From Stenotrophomonas maltophilia (GTDB taxonomy: Bacteria; Pseudomonadota; Gammaproteobacteria; Xanthomonadales; Xanthomonadaceae): DNA of 64,000 nucleotides. The notes beneath the pieces were generated by a model. That model had not been told where the DNA came from. It worked only from the letters and a program-made list of their open reading frames with translations, and did not search any database. The position numbers were made by a program, and so were the translations under genes. The stretch spans positions 3,876,501 to 3,940,500 of the forward strand of contig NZ_CP029773.1 of the NCBI RefSeq assembly GCF_003205835.1, written 5' to 3'. This document shows, one piece after another, positions 1 to 12,331 of the stretch (the stretch's first letter is position 1; each line of letters begins with the position of its first letter).

Positions 1-94
1 CATCACCCGGCGTGCTGGTCACGCCGCGGCCGCATGCGGCCAGCAGCAGCACGGCAGCCACCATTCCACAACGTGCAAAGAAGGAACGGATCAC
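1..94 (-). CDS. pilP: PilP, type IV pilus assembly lipoprotein (N-terminal part only)
   Basis: Only the first 31 codons are in the window; the gene runs off the left edge. The GTG start at 94 overlaps the pilO stop as GTGA, so the genes are translationally coupled. The visible peptide has a hydrophobic stretch ending in a lipobox (L-L-A-A-C, Cys21), as expected of PilP, the inner-membrane lipoprotein linking the PilMNO platform to the PilQ secretin. The assignment rests on the lipobox and on position after pilM-pilN-pilO, not on the body of the protein. Confidence 0.8.
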   Translation of the reverse strand, partial: MIRSFFARCGMVAAVLLLAACGRGVTSTPGD

Positions 95-747
95 TTCTTG
101 TCCTCCTTGCCGGCTTCAGCCTTCTGCTGTTCCTGCACCTCGGTCTCGTCCAGGTAGCGATAGGTCTTGACCGTGCCGGACAGTTCCAGCGCACCACTGC
201 GGACGTTGCCGCTGGTCTTGTCCTTGGGCTTGAGGTTGATGTCGTGCATGGTCAGGATCACCACCCGCGGCAGCGAGGCCACGCCGCTGACGAACGCGCC
301 GAACTGGTGGTAGCTGCCCACCATCCGCAGCTTGATCGGCTTCTCGGCGTAGAACTCCTTGACCTGCTCCTGCTCGGGCTCGAACAGCTCGTTGGTCAGG
401 CCGCTGGACAGCGCGGTCTGCGAAATGTCGATGATCAGGTCCGGCATTTCGGTCTTGCTGGGCAGCTGCCGCAGCATCTGCTGCAGCACCTGCTCCATCT
501 GCGCCAGCTGCTGCTTCAGCGGCGCCAGGTTCACCGCGCGTTCCTGCTGCTTGGTGAACTCCGAACGCAGCTCGGTTTCCTTCGATTCCAGGCCGGCCAG
601 TTCCTCGCGCTTGCCGCTGATCAGCAGCATCCACGCCAGGAACATGATCACCAGTGCCAGCAGCGAGCAGAAGACGATCTTGGCCTTCTGCGGCCAGTTG
701 CCGATGTCGTTGAAATCCAGGTTCTTCAGATCGATCTTCTGGCTCAT
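91..747 (-). CDS. pilO: PilO, type IV pilus inner-membrane alignment protein
   Basis: 218 aa, normal PilO length. PilO pairs with PilN in the periplasm to form the alignment subcomplex between the cytoplasmic PilM ring and the PilP/PilQ secretin. A short basic and polar N-terminus precedes one membrane segment at about residues 24-43, then a coiled-coil stretch (about 45-95) and a compact periplasmic domain ending in a Lys/Glu-rich tail. The start overlaps the pilN stop (ATGA) and the end overlaps the pilP start, a tight pilMNOP operon. Family assignment is firm from operon position and domain pattern. Confidence 0.95.
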   Translation of the reverse strand: MSQKIDLKNLDFNDIGNWPQKAKIVFCSLLALVIMFLAWMLLISGKREELAGLESKETELRSEFTKQQERAVNLAPLKQQLAQMEQVLQQMLRQLPSKTEMPDLIIDISQTALSSGLTNELFEPEQEQVKEFYAEKPIKLRMVGSYHQFGAFVSGVASLPRVVILTMHDINLKPKDKTSGNVRSGALELSGTVKTYRYLDETEVQEQQKAEAGKEDKK

Positions 748-1639
748 GCGCGGTCCCCCTGCAGCGGGGCATTGAAGGCCTGCGGCGGCTGCGCCAGGCG
801 GCTGCCCTCAGGCTTCGGGGCAGGCTGGGCAGCCGGTGCGGCCGGTTGGTTCGGCTTGGCCGGAGCAGCGGCCGGCGCACTTGCCGGCGCGGCAGCAGGT
901 GCCGCCGGCGTCGGTGCAGCCGGGTTCGCTGCAGGACCTGCAGCCGGAGCCGCAGGCGTGGCCGCATCCGGGCCAGCGGCGAGCAGTGCCACCGGCGCCG
1001 GCGCAGCCGTCGCCACCGAACCGTCGGCGTTCAGGCCCGGCGTCGCCGCCACTTCCTCGCTCTGTGCCGGCAGTTTCACCTTGACCACGAACACGTACGG
1101 CAGCGCCTTGATATCCGCAACCGGGCCCGTCTTGCCGTCCTTGTCCTTCTCGGGGTCACGCGCTTCGATGATCGACAGCTCCGGGTTGGTCATCCAACCG
1201 GAGGTCTCCAGGTTGCGCATGTAGGCCGAAACACGGGCATTGGACTGGGTACGGCCTTCCAGGGTCAGCACATCGCCTTCCTGCTTCAGCGCGGTCAGCA
1301 CCAGGCCATCGGGGATCGTGCGCACCAGCGCATCGAACAGGTGCACCATCTGCGAGCGCTTGGCCTGCAGTTCCTCGATCACCTTCTTGCGGGCCAGCAG
1401 GCGGTCCTTCTGGGCGTCGAGGCGATCGATCTCCTTGTTCTGTTCCTTGACCTTCTCGATCTCGGCTTCCAGATAGGCGTTGCGGTCCATCTGGCCGCTC
1501 ACCTGGCGGTCGTAGTAGAACCAGATCAGCAGCGACAGCAGCAGGCCACCGATCGCGGCCATGCCCAGCATTGCGTAGAACTCGCGCTGGCGTTGCTTGC
1601 GCCGTTCGGCGCGCCAGGGCAATAGATTGATGCGTGCCA

Positions 1640-1640
<1 letters not shown>
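744..1640 (-). CDS. pilN: PilN, type IV pilus inner-membrane protein with Ala/Pro-rich tail
   Basis: 298 aa. It begins with the typical PilN N-terminus (M-A-R-I-N-L-L-P-W-R), the peptide that docks into PilM, followed by one membrane segment at about residues 24-42, a periplasmic coiled coil and the ferredoxin-like domain. PilN is usually about 180-210 aa. Here the last 100 or so residues (from about 200) are a low-complexity Ala/Pro tail rich in PAA/APA units, probably a flexible periplasmic extension. The start overlaps the pilM stop by ATGA. The tail is unusual and its role is unknown to me. Confidence 0.95.
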
Positions 1641-5341
<3,701 letters not shown>

Positions 5342-5363
5342 GGAAGGGTGCGGTGGGTGCCGC

Positions 5364-5560
5364 CCTGGTAGATGCCAACCTTGGTTGGCGCCCCGTGCCG
5401 ACCAAGGTCGGCACCTACCAGAGCGTTGGTGGGTGCCAATCGTTGGTTGGCGCCGATGCGGCTCTGGTGGGTGCCAACCTTGGTTGGCACTGATGCTGCC
5501 CTGGTAGACGCCAACCTTGGTTGGCGCCTCGTGCCGACCAAGGTCGGCACCCACCAGAGC
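5364..5560. repeat. Array of SMAG-type palindromes
   Basis: The 295-bp gap between mrcA and the next gene is mostly palindromes of about 25 bp. They are at about 5367-5393 (GTAGATGCCAACCTTGG...), 5394-5420 (inverted, ending CTACC), 5429-5454, 5466-5490, 5501-5527 and 5528-5554 (inverted). Each is a hairpin built on GCCAACCTTGGTTGGC or GCCGACCAAGGTCGGC, several with the terminal GTAG or GGTGGGT typical of Stenotrophomonas SMAG elements. The alternating orientation makes head-to-head dimers. They may also act as mrcA terminators or mRNA stabilisers. No promoter was recognised here. Confidence 0.85.
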
Positions 5561-5636
5561 GGTTGCATCCGCCATACCCACGCAGATGTCACATCCGTGC
5601 GCTAGTCTGTAGCCAGGTCGCAACAGGAGTCATCGC

Positions 5637-6281
5637 ATGCATCGCGCCCGTCAGCATGCTGCCAGCCAGACCCGCGAGCGGCGCCACCGCCTCGCCCACG
5701 AAGCCGCCCGCCTGATGGCCGAAGGCGGCATCCGCGACTACCACCAGGCCAAGTTGAAGGCCGCCAGCCGGCTCGGCATCCACGACGATGCCTCCCTTCC
5801 CCGCAATACCGAGATCGAAGACGCCCTGCGCGAGTACCAGCGGCTGTTCTCCGGGCCCCAGCACGGCAACGAACTGCAGCGCCGCCGCGAAGCCGCCATG
5901 CGCGCGCTGGAGTTCCTGCACGGCTTCTCCCCGCGCCTGGCCGGTCCCGTACTGGACGGCACCGCCGACGCTAACAGTCCCGTGCAGCTGCACCTGCACA
6001 GTGACGACCCGGAAGCCGTGCACCGCTTCCTGGACGAACACGGCATCCCCGCCGAATCGCGGACACGCCGCCTGCGCATGGACCGCGAGCGCTGCCTGGA
6101 CGTGCCCGTGTGGGTCTTCAGTGCGGAGGAGCTGACCTTCGACCTGGCGGTGCTGCCGTACGACGCCCTGCGTCAGGCGCCGCTGTCACCGGTGGATGAG
6201 AAGCCGATGCGGCGCGCGTCTGTGGCGCAGTTGCGGCAGGTGCTGGCCGAGGCGGAGATCACCGCGTACATCGGCGGTTGA
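5637..6281 (+). CDS. Conserved hypothetical protein, about 214 aa
   Basis: Not assigned to a function. ATG at 5637 follows AACAGGAGTCATCGC, a good ribosome-binding site. The protein is soluble, with no signal peptide or membrane segment. The N-terminal third is basic and helical (H-R-A-R-Q, ARLMAEGGIRDYHQAKLKAA). The middle has FSGPQH and ALEFLHGFSPRLAGPVLDG, which resembles uncharacterised gammaproteobacterial proteins predicted to have a nucleotidyltransferase-like fold (from memory, weak). The C-terminus is compact and acidic. It lies alone between repeat clusters, so context gives no clue. The intact frame and codon use support a real gene. Confidence 0.8.
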   Translation: MHRARQHAASQTRERRHRLAHEAARLMAEGGIRDYHQAKLKAASRLGIHDDASLPRNTEIEDALREYQRLFSGPQHGNELQRRREAAMRALEFLHGFSPRLAGPVLDGTADANSPVQLHLHSDDPEAVHRFLDEHGIPAESRTRRLRMDRERCLDVPVWVFSAEELTFDLAVLPYDALRQAPLSPVDEKPMRRASVAQLRQVLAEAEITAYIGG

Positions 6282-6297
6282 CGGTAGCGCCGGTCCT

Positions 6298-6323
6298 GGT
6301 GGGTGCGGACCGGTGGTCCGCAC
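6298..6323. repeat. Single SMAG-type palindrome
   Basis: GGTGGGTGCGGACCGGTGGT followed by CCGCAC: a GTGCGGACC/GGTCCGCAC hairpin just downstream of the hypothetical gene ending at 6281. Otherwise the 200 bp to 6481 shows nothing recognisable. Confidence 0.7.
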
Positions 6324-6481
6324 TGTGCTTCAGGCGTCCGGATGTCTGACCGAAGAGCAGTCGAGCGCGAATCCTGCCCTCGGCCCAACGGCATTCCGCG
6401 CGCATGGCGATGCGTTCATCTGGAGGGCGCCTACAGATCCTTCGGCGCGGCACAACTCTACAGAAGGCAACGGCCGTCGCG

Positions 6482-7231
6482 TTACGGCGGCATTCCGCTG
6501 CCGGTTGAGGACTCCGTGCCCATCATCCACTCCGGCAGCCACGGCGCCGGGGCGCGCCTGGGGTACTCCGCCATCATCCGTGCGTGCATGCTCTGCAGAT
6601 CGTTCAACAACCATGTCTGGTAGTAGATGTCGTCGAACGAATCCGACCAGCCGCTCTTCACCCGCTGGCGGTCACCACGTTCCAGGCTCGGCATCAGATC
6701 GCTCGGCCCGTCCAGAATCCGCTGCAAGGTCTGGTTGATACCCGCATTCTGCACCGCCGCCTCGCGCAACAGTAGGAGGCGGGCCTGCACCTGAGCGCAC
6801 GGGTAAGGCACACATCCTCCGGTAACCTCGATGTAGTCCGCGATGTCCGCCAGCAGATTCGCCTTCAGGCGCCATGCCACTTCCCCGTCCAGCACCTGTC
6901 GCACCCGCATCGTGCGCACCGTACTGGCGCGAACCTCCTGCGGCGTGGTGAACTCCTGGCCCGGCGTGCTGCCGCCATGGCGCACCAGCACGATGCGGTG
7001 GATCGCCTCGTTGGTGATGCCTTCCACCCGCAAGGCTGCGGCCTGTGGGTGCATCCGCGGCGGCGGCACGTTGGTGTACCGCCAGTAGTACCAGAGCAGC
7101 AGGACCACACCCGCCAGGCACAGCGCACTGACCACGATCCTGCCATTCAAGTGGCGCGTGTAGTACCGGTAGCGCGCACGCCACACATAGAAGGTGCGGT
7201 AGCTCATGAACCGGCTTACCCAACCATACAT
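6482..7231 (-). CDS. Membrane-anchored periplasmic protein downstream of the trimeric autotransporter
   Basis: About 249 aa. The start at 7231 (M-Y-G-W-V) was chosen because AGGAG lies 6 nt upstream; an ATG two codons earlier and a longer frame to 7297 are alternatives. The N-terminus is aromatic and basic (YRTFYVWRARYRYYTRH), followed by one membrane helix at about 31-50 and a soluble domain predicted to be periplasmic, with three Cys in total. No domain recognised. It starts about 70 bp after the adhesin gene on the same strand, so probable co-transcription suggests an accessory role, comparable in position but not sequence to SadB or TpgA. Function is inferred from context only. Confidence 0.75.
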   Translation of the reverse strand: MYGWVSRFMSYRTFYVWRARYRYYTRHLNGRIVVSALCLAGVVLLLWYYWRYTNVPPPRMHPQAAALRVEGITNEAIHRIVLVRHGGSTPGQEFTTPQEVRASTVRTMRVRQVLDGEVAWRLKANLLADIADYIEVTGGCVPYPCAQVQARLLLLREAAVQNAGINQTLQRILDGPSDLMPSLERGDRQRVKSGWSDSFDDIYYQTWLLNDLQSMHARMMAEYPRRAPAPWLPEWMMGTESSTGSGMPP

Positions 7232-7300
7232 TGCCATCTCCTCGGCAAGGACCCCGGCGCGACGGGGGGGATTACGCGCGTCACGCCGGGGCTGCATGGC

Positions 7301-10300
7301 TTACCAGCCGATGCCCACACCCACGCCCATGCTGCGCTCACCGCTGTTGGTGAACGCCCCATTGAGGCTGAAGGTGGCAGAGCCCTTCTCGTTGAGTACG
7401 CGCTGGTAACCCACCGCCATGGCGGACTCACCCTCGCTGTAGCCCACGCCCGCACCAAGGCGGTTGTAGGTGGCCAGGCCGGCAGTGTTCATCGCCATCG
7501 CCGTCTGCGCGCTGCTCATCGCCGCCATGCGGTTGAAGCGCTTGTCCATCTTGTCCAGGCGGCGCTCGAAGTTGCTGATCGCCCCATCGGTGTACTCGTT
7601 GGCGCGGGCCAGCATCTTCTCCAGCTCAGCGGTGTCCACCTGCGGCTTCGGCGATTCGTCCTTGTTGGCCTTCGGCTGTGGTGTGGGCTTGTCGCCCTCG
7701 CCTACCGAGGCGACCTGCTGGGAGTCCTTGCCTTCCGGCACCACAGAAGTTTCCTCGGCCTGCGGCTTCGGCACCGAGGACGTCGCCAGCGCACGCGGTA
7801 CCGGGGCATCGTCGATGCGCTGCTCCAGACCATCCATGCGGCCGTTGAGCTGCTGCTGCATCGAATGCAGCTGGCCACCGTTGACCGCATCACGGCTGCC
7901 GGCCGCGATCAGGCCGTTGGCCACGTTGGAGATGACCATGCCGTTGGCCCCGGCCAGGGTGAGCTGGTTGACGCCGTCGGCGCGGACCGAGGGGGTGTCC
8001 TGGAACACGGAGCGGAGCTGGGTTTCGACCTTGTCCACGCGCGAGGTGTTGGTGACGACCGCGCCATCCAGTGCTTCAAGTGCGCCATTCAAGGTGGACT
8101 GCGCCTGGCCCTGGACGTTGAAGCGCGGGGCGACGATGTTGCCGTTGGCATCCACCTCGCCACCGAGCGCGGAGAGCGCACCGCGCAGCTGGCCGACGGT
8201 GGCGGCGTTGTGGTTGGCGGTGCCGTTGGCGATGTTTACCAAGCGGCGCTTCATACCGACACCCCCAAATGACACAACTCCTTCTTCATCTACTAGAGAG
8301 CTATTTCCAAGTGCCAGCGAGCCGTGAGCCCCGCTTCCAACTCTTGCGCCAGCACCAATCGCGATACCCTCATTCGCACCGCCCGCGCCTCCACCGACCT
8401 GTGCACCGACTCCCATTGCGAATCCATTCTCGGAATCCACAGAGACACTCGCCGCTCTACCGATTGCGGTGGAGTTCCTTCCCATCGCCTCCGCAAACGT
8501 GCCCACCGCGGTTCCTCCTTCTAGTCCAGTCTTTGCTGAATTTCCGACCGCAACGCCTGCCACACCGGCTGCAGCACGCTCACTGAAGGGGGCTGAGCCG
8601 ATACTCATGAACTGCGCGTCGCCCTCAAGTTCCAAAATGCGGCTATTGGTCTCATAGAGCTGACTGCCGCGCACAACGTCCGAGCTATCAGCCGAAAGCT
8701 TCGCCTCGGCCACGCCAGTCAAACGCGCACCACCGTAGTCGATGACGCTCGCATCCAACTCCCGCATTGCCTGCTGCCCCATCTCCCGCTCCTTGCGCAT
8801 CGCGTCCAGATCATTCCGATTCTGCGAGATCTTCTGCTCTGCGGCGTACAGCTGGTTGCCCGTTACGGCATCGCGGCTTCCTGGTGCCACCCGGCCGTCG
8901 GCAAGATTGGTCAGCACCATGCCGTTAACGCCATTCAGCGCGATCTGGCTCATGCCGTCGGCACGGGCGGAAGGTGAATCCTGGAAAATCGAATTGAGCT
9001 GACCTTCCACCTTGTCCGCGCGACGTCCGGCGGTGATGACGGCGCCATCGAGTGCCATCAACGCATCCTCGACGTTGTTCTGCGTCTCGCCCTGCACCGT
9101 GTAGGTCGGGGCGATGATGTTGCCATTGGCATCCATGCCTGCGGCGCCGCCGAGCGTGGCGAGGGAGTCCTTAAGCTGGGAGACGGTGGTGGCGTTGTGG
9201 TCGGCGGTGCCGCGGGCGATGTTCACCAAGCGGCGCTGGCCAACGGAGTTTCCGAATGACACGGTACTGGCTTCCGTCGCCTCGGATGCCGCACCAATCG
9301 CAACGGCATTCGTTGCACCTATTGCAATCTTGCTGCTTGCACCAATAGCCACCCCTCCCACATCTTCAACTCGAGCGGCGGCGCCAAGTGCAAATCCATT
9401 CTCGGAGCTCGTCGTTACAACAGATCCGCGCCCGACAGCCACCGAGTTCCTTCCAAGTGAGTTGGCGAATGCTCCGACCGCAGTCCCCCCTTCACCTCCA
9501 GGACTAGCCTTTGCCGAATCACCGATTGCCACACCGAAGCTGCCAGTCTCTGCTCCTTCACTAAGCTCATCCGTGCCAAAGCTGACGAACTGATACTCCC
9601 TTTCGAGAGCAGACACACGGCCATTGGTCGCATAAAGCTGTCGACCTGATACTGCCTCAGTGCTGGCATCATCCAAGGCTCCATCCGCAACACCACTGAT
9701 CTTCCGATTGGCATTGATGCTATTGCGCACATCCAAGGTCGTTCCGCTGTTCTTCTCACCCAGGCGCACATTGCCAGACTCAGACACCTGCGCAACAAGG
9801 CCGCCCAGTGCCGCTGCCTCGATCAGCGCCCTGGCTGCATCTGTCTTTGCCGCAGCAGCCTCCGTGCCCGCAGACCTGGCAACGCCCTCCACCGTCGCCA
9901 CCTTGTCATTGATCGCGTTGAGCTGCCTGCCGTTGACGGCCTCATAGCTGCTGGCGCTGACCACTCCATCAGCCACACCGGTCAGCTTTCGATTCACGCT
10001 TGCGCTGTTGCGCACATCCAAAACGGTGCCGCTGTTCTTCTCACCGATACGGACATTACTGCTGGCACTGGCCTGGCTGAGCAGCCCGTTGAGCGTTCCT
10101 ACCTGGGTCAGAGCGGTGTTTGCGCTGGTCTTGGCCGCGCTGGCATCACTCAGTGCGGTGCTGACGTTGCTATTGGTGGCGTTGAGCTGCCGGCCAGTCA
10201 CCGCATCGGTGCTGGTAGAGGACAATGCTGCATCGGCAACACCGGTGATCTTGCGGCTCGCGTTGGTGCTGTTCCGCACGTCCAGCACAGTGCCGCTGTT

Positions 10301-12271
10301 GCTTTCGCCCACACGGACGTTGCCCGATGCGGACGCCTGACTCAGCAGTCCAGAGAGCGTGTTCGCTTTCGACAACGCACTATCCGCATTGGTCTTCGCG
10401 GAGTCAGCGACAGATCGAGCGGCCGTGACGTTGCTGTTGGTGGCATTGAGCTGCTTGCCAGATACGGCCTCAGTGCTTGTTGTACTGAGCGTGGCGTCTG
10501 CCACGCCCGTGATCTTGCGGCTGGCGCTTGCGCTGTTGCGGACGTCCAGCACAGTGCCGCTGTTGCTTTCGCCTACTCGGACATTGCCCGAAGCTGAGGT
10601 CTGGCTCAGCAGCCCTGAGAGCGCATTGGCTTTCGACAACGCGCTATCGGCATTGGACTTCGCGGTGTCCGCAGCTGTCTGCGCCTTCGATACGGCCTGA
10701 TGGGTAGCATGCAACTGATTGCCAGTGACTGCATCGGTACTACCGGCACTGACCGCACCATCTGCGATGTACTGGATCTTGCGCTTCTTGCTGGAGCTAC
10801 CAACGGACACGGAATCGACCGAAGCCGTGACTGAGCCAGCGCCCAAAGCCACTGCATTGTCATGCTTGGCTTGTGCACGGTCGCCCAATGCCACCGCACT
10901 GATGGTGGTCGCCTTGGCCAGATTGCCCAGCGCGCTGGCGAACTGCGCCGTCGCCTCGCTGCCACGCCCCAGCGCGGTGGTCTGGCTGGCACTGGCCTTG
11001 CTCAAGTAACCCGCAGCAGTACTATGCTCCGCTTCTGCCTTGGCATCCGTGCCAACGGCAATGGAGAAATTCCCACTCGCGTTCGCACGGAAACCCGTCG
11101 CCACACCGCCATTGGCACTGCGTGTGCCTGCGCCAATGGAGATGCCTGCATTCTGGCCCGAGACCTTGTTGCCCTCCGCATCCACGCCAGCACGTGCGTC
11201 GTCACCCAGTGCCACACTGCGCCCGTTGTAGGCCTTGGCATTGTTACCGAGTGCCGTACTGATGCCGTAGCTGCCATTTTCGGCGGTGGCTCCTCTCCCG
11301 AGTGCCAGGGTGGTTGCGTCAATACGATTGCTCGCCGCCTGGGCAATGCCTCGGACGGCGGCGGCCTCCGATTTGGCCGCATCGGCCGTCTTCTCGATCA
11401 CGGCCAGTTTCGTGTTGGTCGCATACAACTGCTTGCCGGTCACCGCATCCGTGCTGGCCGCGGTGAGGCGGGCATCCGTAACATTCACGATCCTCCGGGT
11501 CAGCTTGGTACTGCTGTTCCCAACCGAGACACTGTCCACCTCCGTTGCACGGGAGTCGGCGCCAAGTGCAATTGCATTGTCTGCCGAGGAGCGCGCACCA
11601 CTACCAATTGCAATCGCATTGAACTTCTCGGCCAGTGCGCTGTTTCCCAGCGAGGTGGCCCCCAGTCCCTTGGCCTTCGCACGGGTGCCTACAGCAACGG
11701 CGTGTCCGCTGCCCTCTGTTTTGGCGTGAAACCCCAATGCAACGCTGTCAACACCCGATGTCTCGGCAAAAAAACCGACGGCAGTGCTGTACTGACTGTG
11801 TGTGGCGGCTGCACTGCCCAAGGCCGTGCTCCTGTCCCCGAACGCCTTCGCGTCCTTGCCCACTGCAGTGGAGTGGCTGTATGGCGCCTCAGCGGCAAGT
11901 CCGATGGCCACCGCTGACTGATCAAGCATCTTGGCGCCTTCACCGAGTATCGCGACGCCTTTTCCCGTGTAGTACAGATCGGCGCGGCCCGAGAAGGCGG
12001 CGCTACTGACGCCCGGAGCACCGCTCGCGAACCAGGCACATTCCGGCTCCCACTCCTGGCCATCCGGCTCGCACGGGAAGTACGGCACCTCTTGATTTTC
12101 GGCAGCGTAGACGGTGGCAATGCTGAACATGGCACTGGTCAGCAGCAGGATACGCAGCGGTGCCGACGACGAAGTCTTGCCGGCGTTGCGGGAGCGCACG
12201 CCTGCAAGTTCGCTGGCCACCACCCAGCACTGTTTGGCCGTGCTCCAGATGCGGCAATAGATGTGATTCAT
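7301..12271 (-). CDS. YadA-like trimeric autotransporter adhesin
   Basis: 1656 aa outer-membrane adhesin (type Vc secretion). The N-terminus carries an extended signal peptide region (M-N-H-I-Y-C-R-I-W-S) and hydrophobic core (41-56) with cleavage near A56-A57. The passenger has several YadA-head blocks (AIGSGARSSADNAIALG-like 14-residue repeats) alternating with necks and stalks marked by DAVTGxQL motifs, and four long tandem stalk repeats. A Pro/Lys-rich linker (about 1480-1540) precedes the about 75-residue YadA anchor, ending in G-V-G-I-G-W with terminal aromatic Trp. Ribosome-binding site AAGGAGAG precedes the ATG. It lies 60 bp downstream of the fimbrial chaperone. Ligand specificity cannot be deduced. 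Confidence 0.96.
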   Translation of the reverse strand: MNHIYCRIWSTAKQCWVVASELAGVRSRNAGKTSSSAPLRILLLTSAMFSIATVYAAENQEVPYFPCEPDGQEWEPECAWFASGAPGVSSAAFSGRADLYYTGKGVAILGEGAKMLDQSAVAIGLAAEAPYSHSTAVGKDAKAFGDRSTALGSAAATHSQYSTAVGFFAETSGVDSVALGFHAKTEGSGHAVAVGTRAKAKGLGATSLGNSALAEKFNAIAIGSGARSSADNAIALGADSRATEVDSVSVGNSSTKLTRRIVNVTDARLTAASTDAVTGKQLYATNTKLAVIEKTADAAKSEAAAVRGIAQAASNRIDATTLALGRGATAENGSYGISTALGNNAKAYNGRSVALGDDARAGVDAEGNKVSGQNAGISIGAGTRSANGGVATGFRANASGNFSIAVGTDAKAEAEHSTAAGYLSKASASQTTALGRGSEATAQFASALGNLAKATTISAVALGDRAQAKHDNAVALGAGSVTASVDSVSVGSSSKKRKIQYIADGAVSAGSTDAVTGNQLHATHQAVSKAQTAADTAKSNADSALSKANALSGLLSQTSASGNVRVGESNSGTVLDVRNSASASRKITGVADATLSTTSTEAVSGKQLNATNSNVTAARSVADSAKTNADSALSKANTLSGLLSQASASGNVRVGESNSGTVLDVRNSTNASRKITGVADAALSSTSTDAVTGRQLNATNSNVSTALSDASAAKTSANTALTQVGTLNGLLSQASASSNVRIGEKNSGTVLDVRNSASVNRKLTGVADGVVSASSYEAVNGRQLNAINDKVATVEGVARSAGTEAAAAKTDAARALIEAAALGGLVAQVSESGNVRLGEKNSGTTLDVRNSINANRKISGVADGALDDASTEAVSGRQLYATNGRVSALEREYQFVSFGTDELSEGAETGSFGVAIGDSAKASPGGEGGTAVGAFANSLGRNSVAVGRGSVVTTSSENGFALGAAARVEDVGGVAIGASSKIAIGATNAVAIGAASEATEASTVSFGNSVGQRRLVNIARGTADHNATTVSQLKDSLATLGGAAGMDANGNIIAPTYTVQGETQNNVEDALMALDGAVITAGRRADKVEGQLNSIFQDSPSARADGMSQIALNGVNGMVLTNLADGRVAPGSRDAVTGNQLYAAEQKISQNRNDLDAMRKEREMGQQAMRELDASVIDYGGARLTGVAEAKLSADSSDVVRGSQLYETNSRILELEGDAQFMSIGSAPFSERAAAGVAGVAVGNSAKTGLEGGTAVGTFAEAMGRNSTAIGRAASVSVDSENGFAMGVGAQVGGGAGGANEGIAIGAGARVGSGAHGSLALGNSSLVDEEGVVSFGGVGMKRRLVNIANGTANHNAATVGQLRGALSALGGEVDANGNIVAPRFNVQGQAQSTLNGALEALDGAVVTNTSRVDKVETQLRSVFQDTPSVRADGVNQLTLAGANGMVISNVANGLIAAGSRDAVNGGQLHSMQQQLNGRMDGLEQRIDDAPVPRALATSSVPKPQAEETSVVPEGKDSQQVASVGEGDKPTPQPKANKDESPKPQVDTAELEKMLARANEYTDGAISNFERRLDKMDKRFNRMAAMSSAQTAMAMNTAGLATYNRLGAGVGYSEGESAMAVGYQRVLNEKGSATFSLNGAFTNSGERSMGVGVGIGW
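9700..10660 (-). repeat. Tandem coding repeats (about 264 bp, 88 aa) in the autotransporter stalk
   Basis: The segment encoding NVRVGESNSGTVLDVRNS followed by a neck (ITGVADA...TDAVTGRQLNATN) and a coiled-coil spacer recurs in near-identical DNA with its common motif at about 9735, 10010, 10270 and 10535. Copies 3 and 4 are the most similar. This suggests recent duplication or intragenic recombination that could vary stalk length among strains. Confidence 0.85.
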
Positions 12272-12302
12272 GGACTCTCCTTAACAGGACAAGGGAAATG
12301 AA

Positions 12303-12322
12303 GCCCCGCGCGTGCGCGGGGC
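12303..12322 (-). terminator. GC-rich hairpin between fimbrial chaperone and autotransporter genes
   Basis: GCCCCGCGC-GT-GCGCGGGGC is a perfect 9-bp stem just after the chaperone stop and before the autotransporter. No U-tract follows on the minus strand, so it is more likely an attenuator or mRNA stabiliser than a full terminator. Confidence 0.5.
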
Positions 12323-12331
12323 GTTAGAAGG

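Noticed and set aside
5364..5560. Possible CRISPR array (short repeats at regular spacing)
   Set aside because: The units are self-complementary SMAG palindromes in alternating orientation, there are no unique spacers of constant length, and no cas gene is in the window.
9700..10660. Regular DNA repeats that might be a non-coding satellite
   Set aside because: They stay in frame and encode known YadA-type neck and stalk units within one intact adhesin gene.
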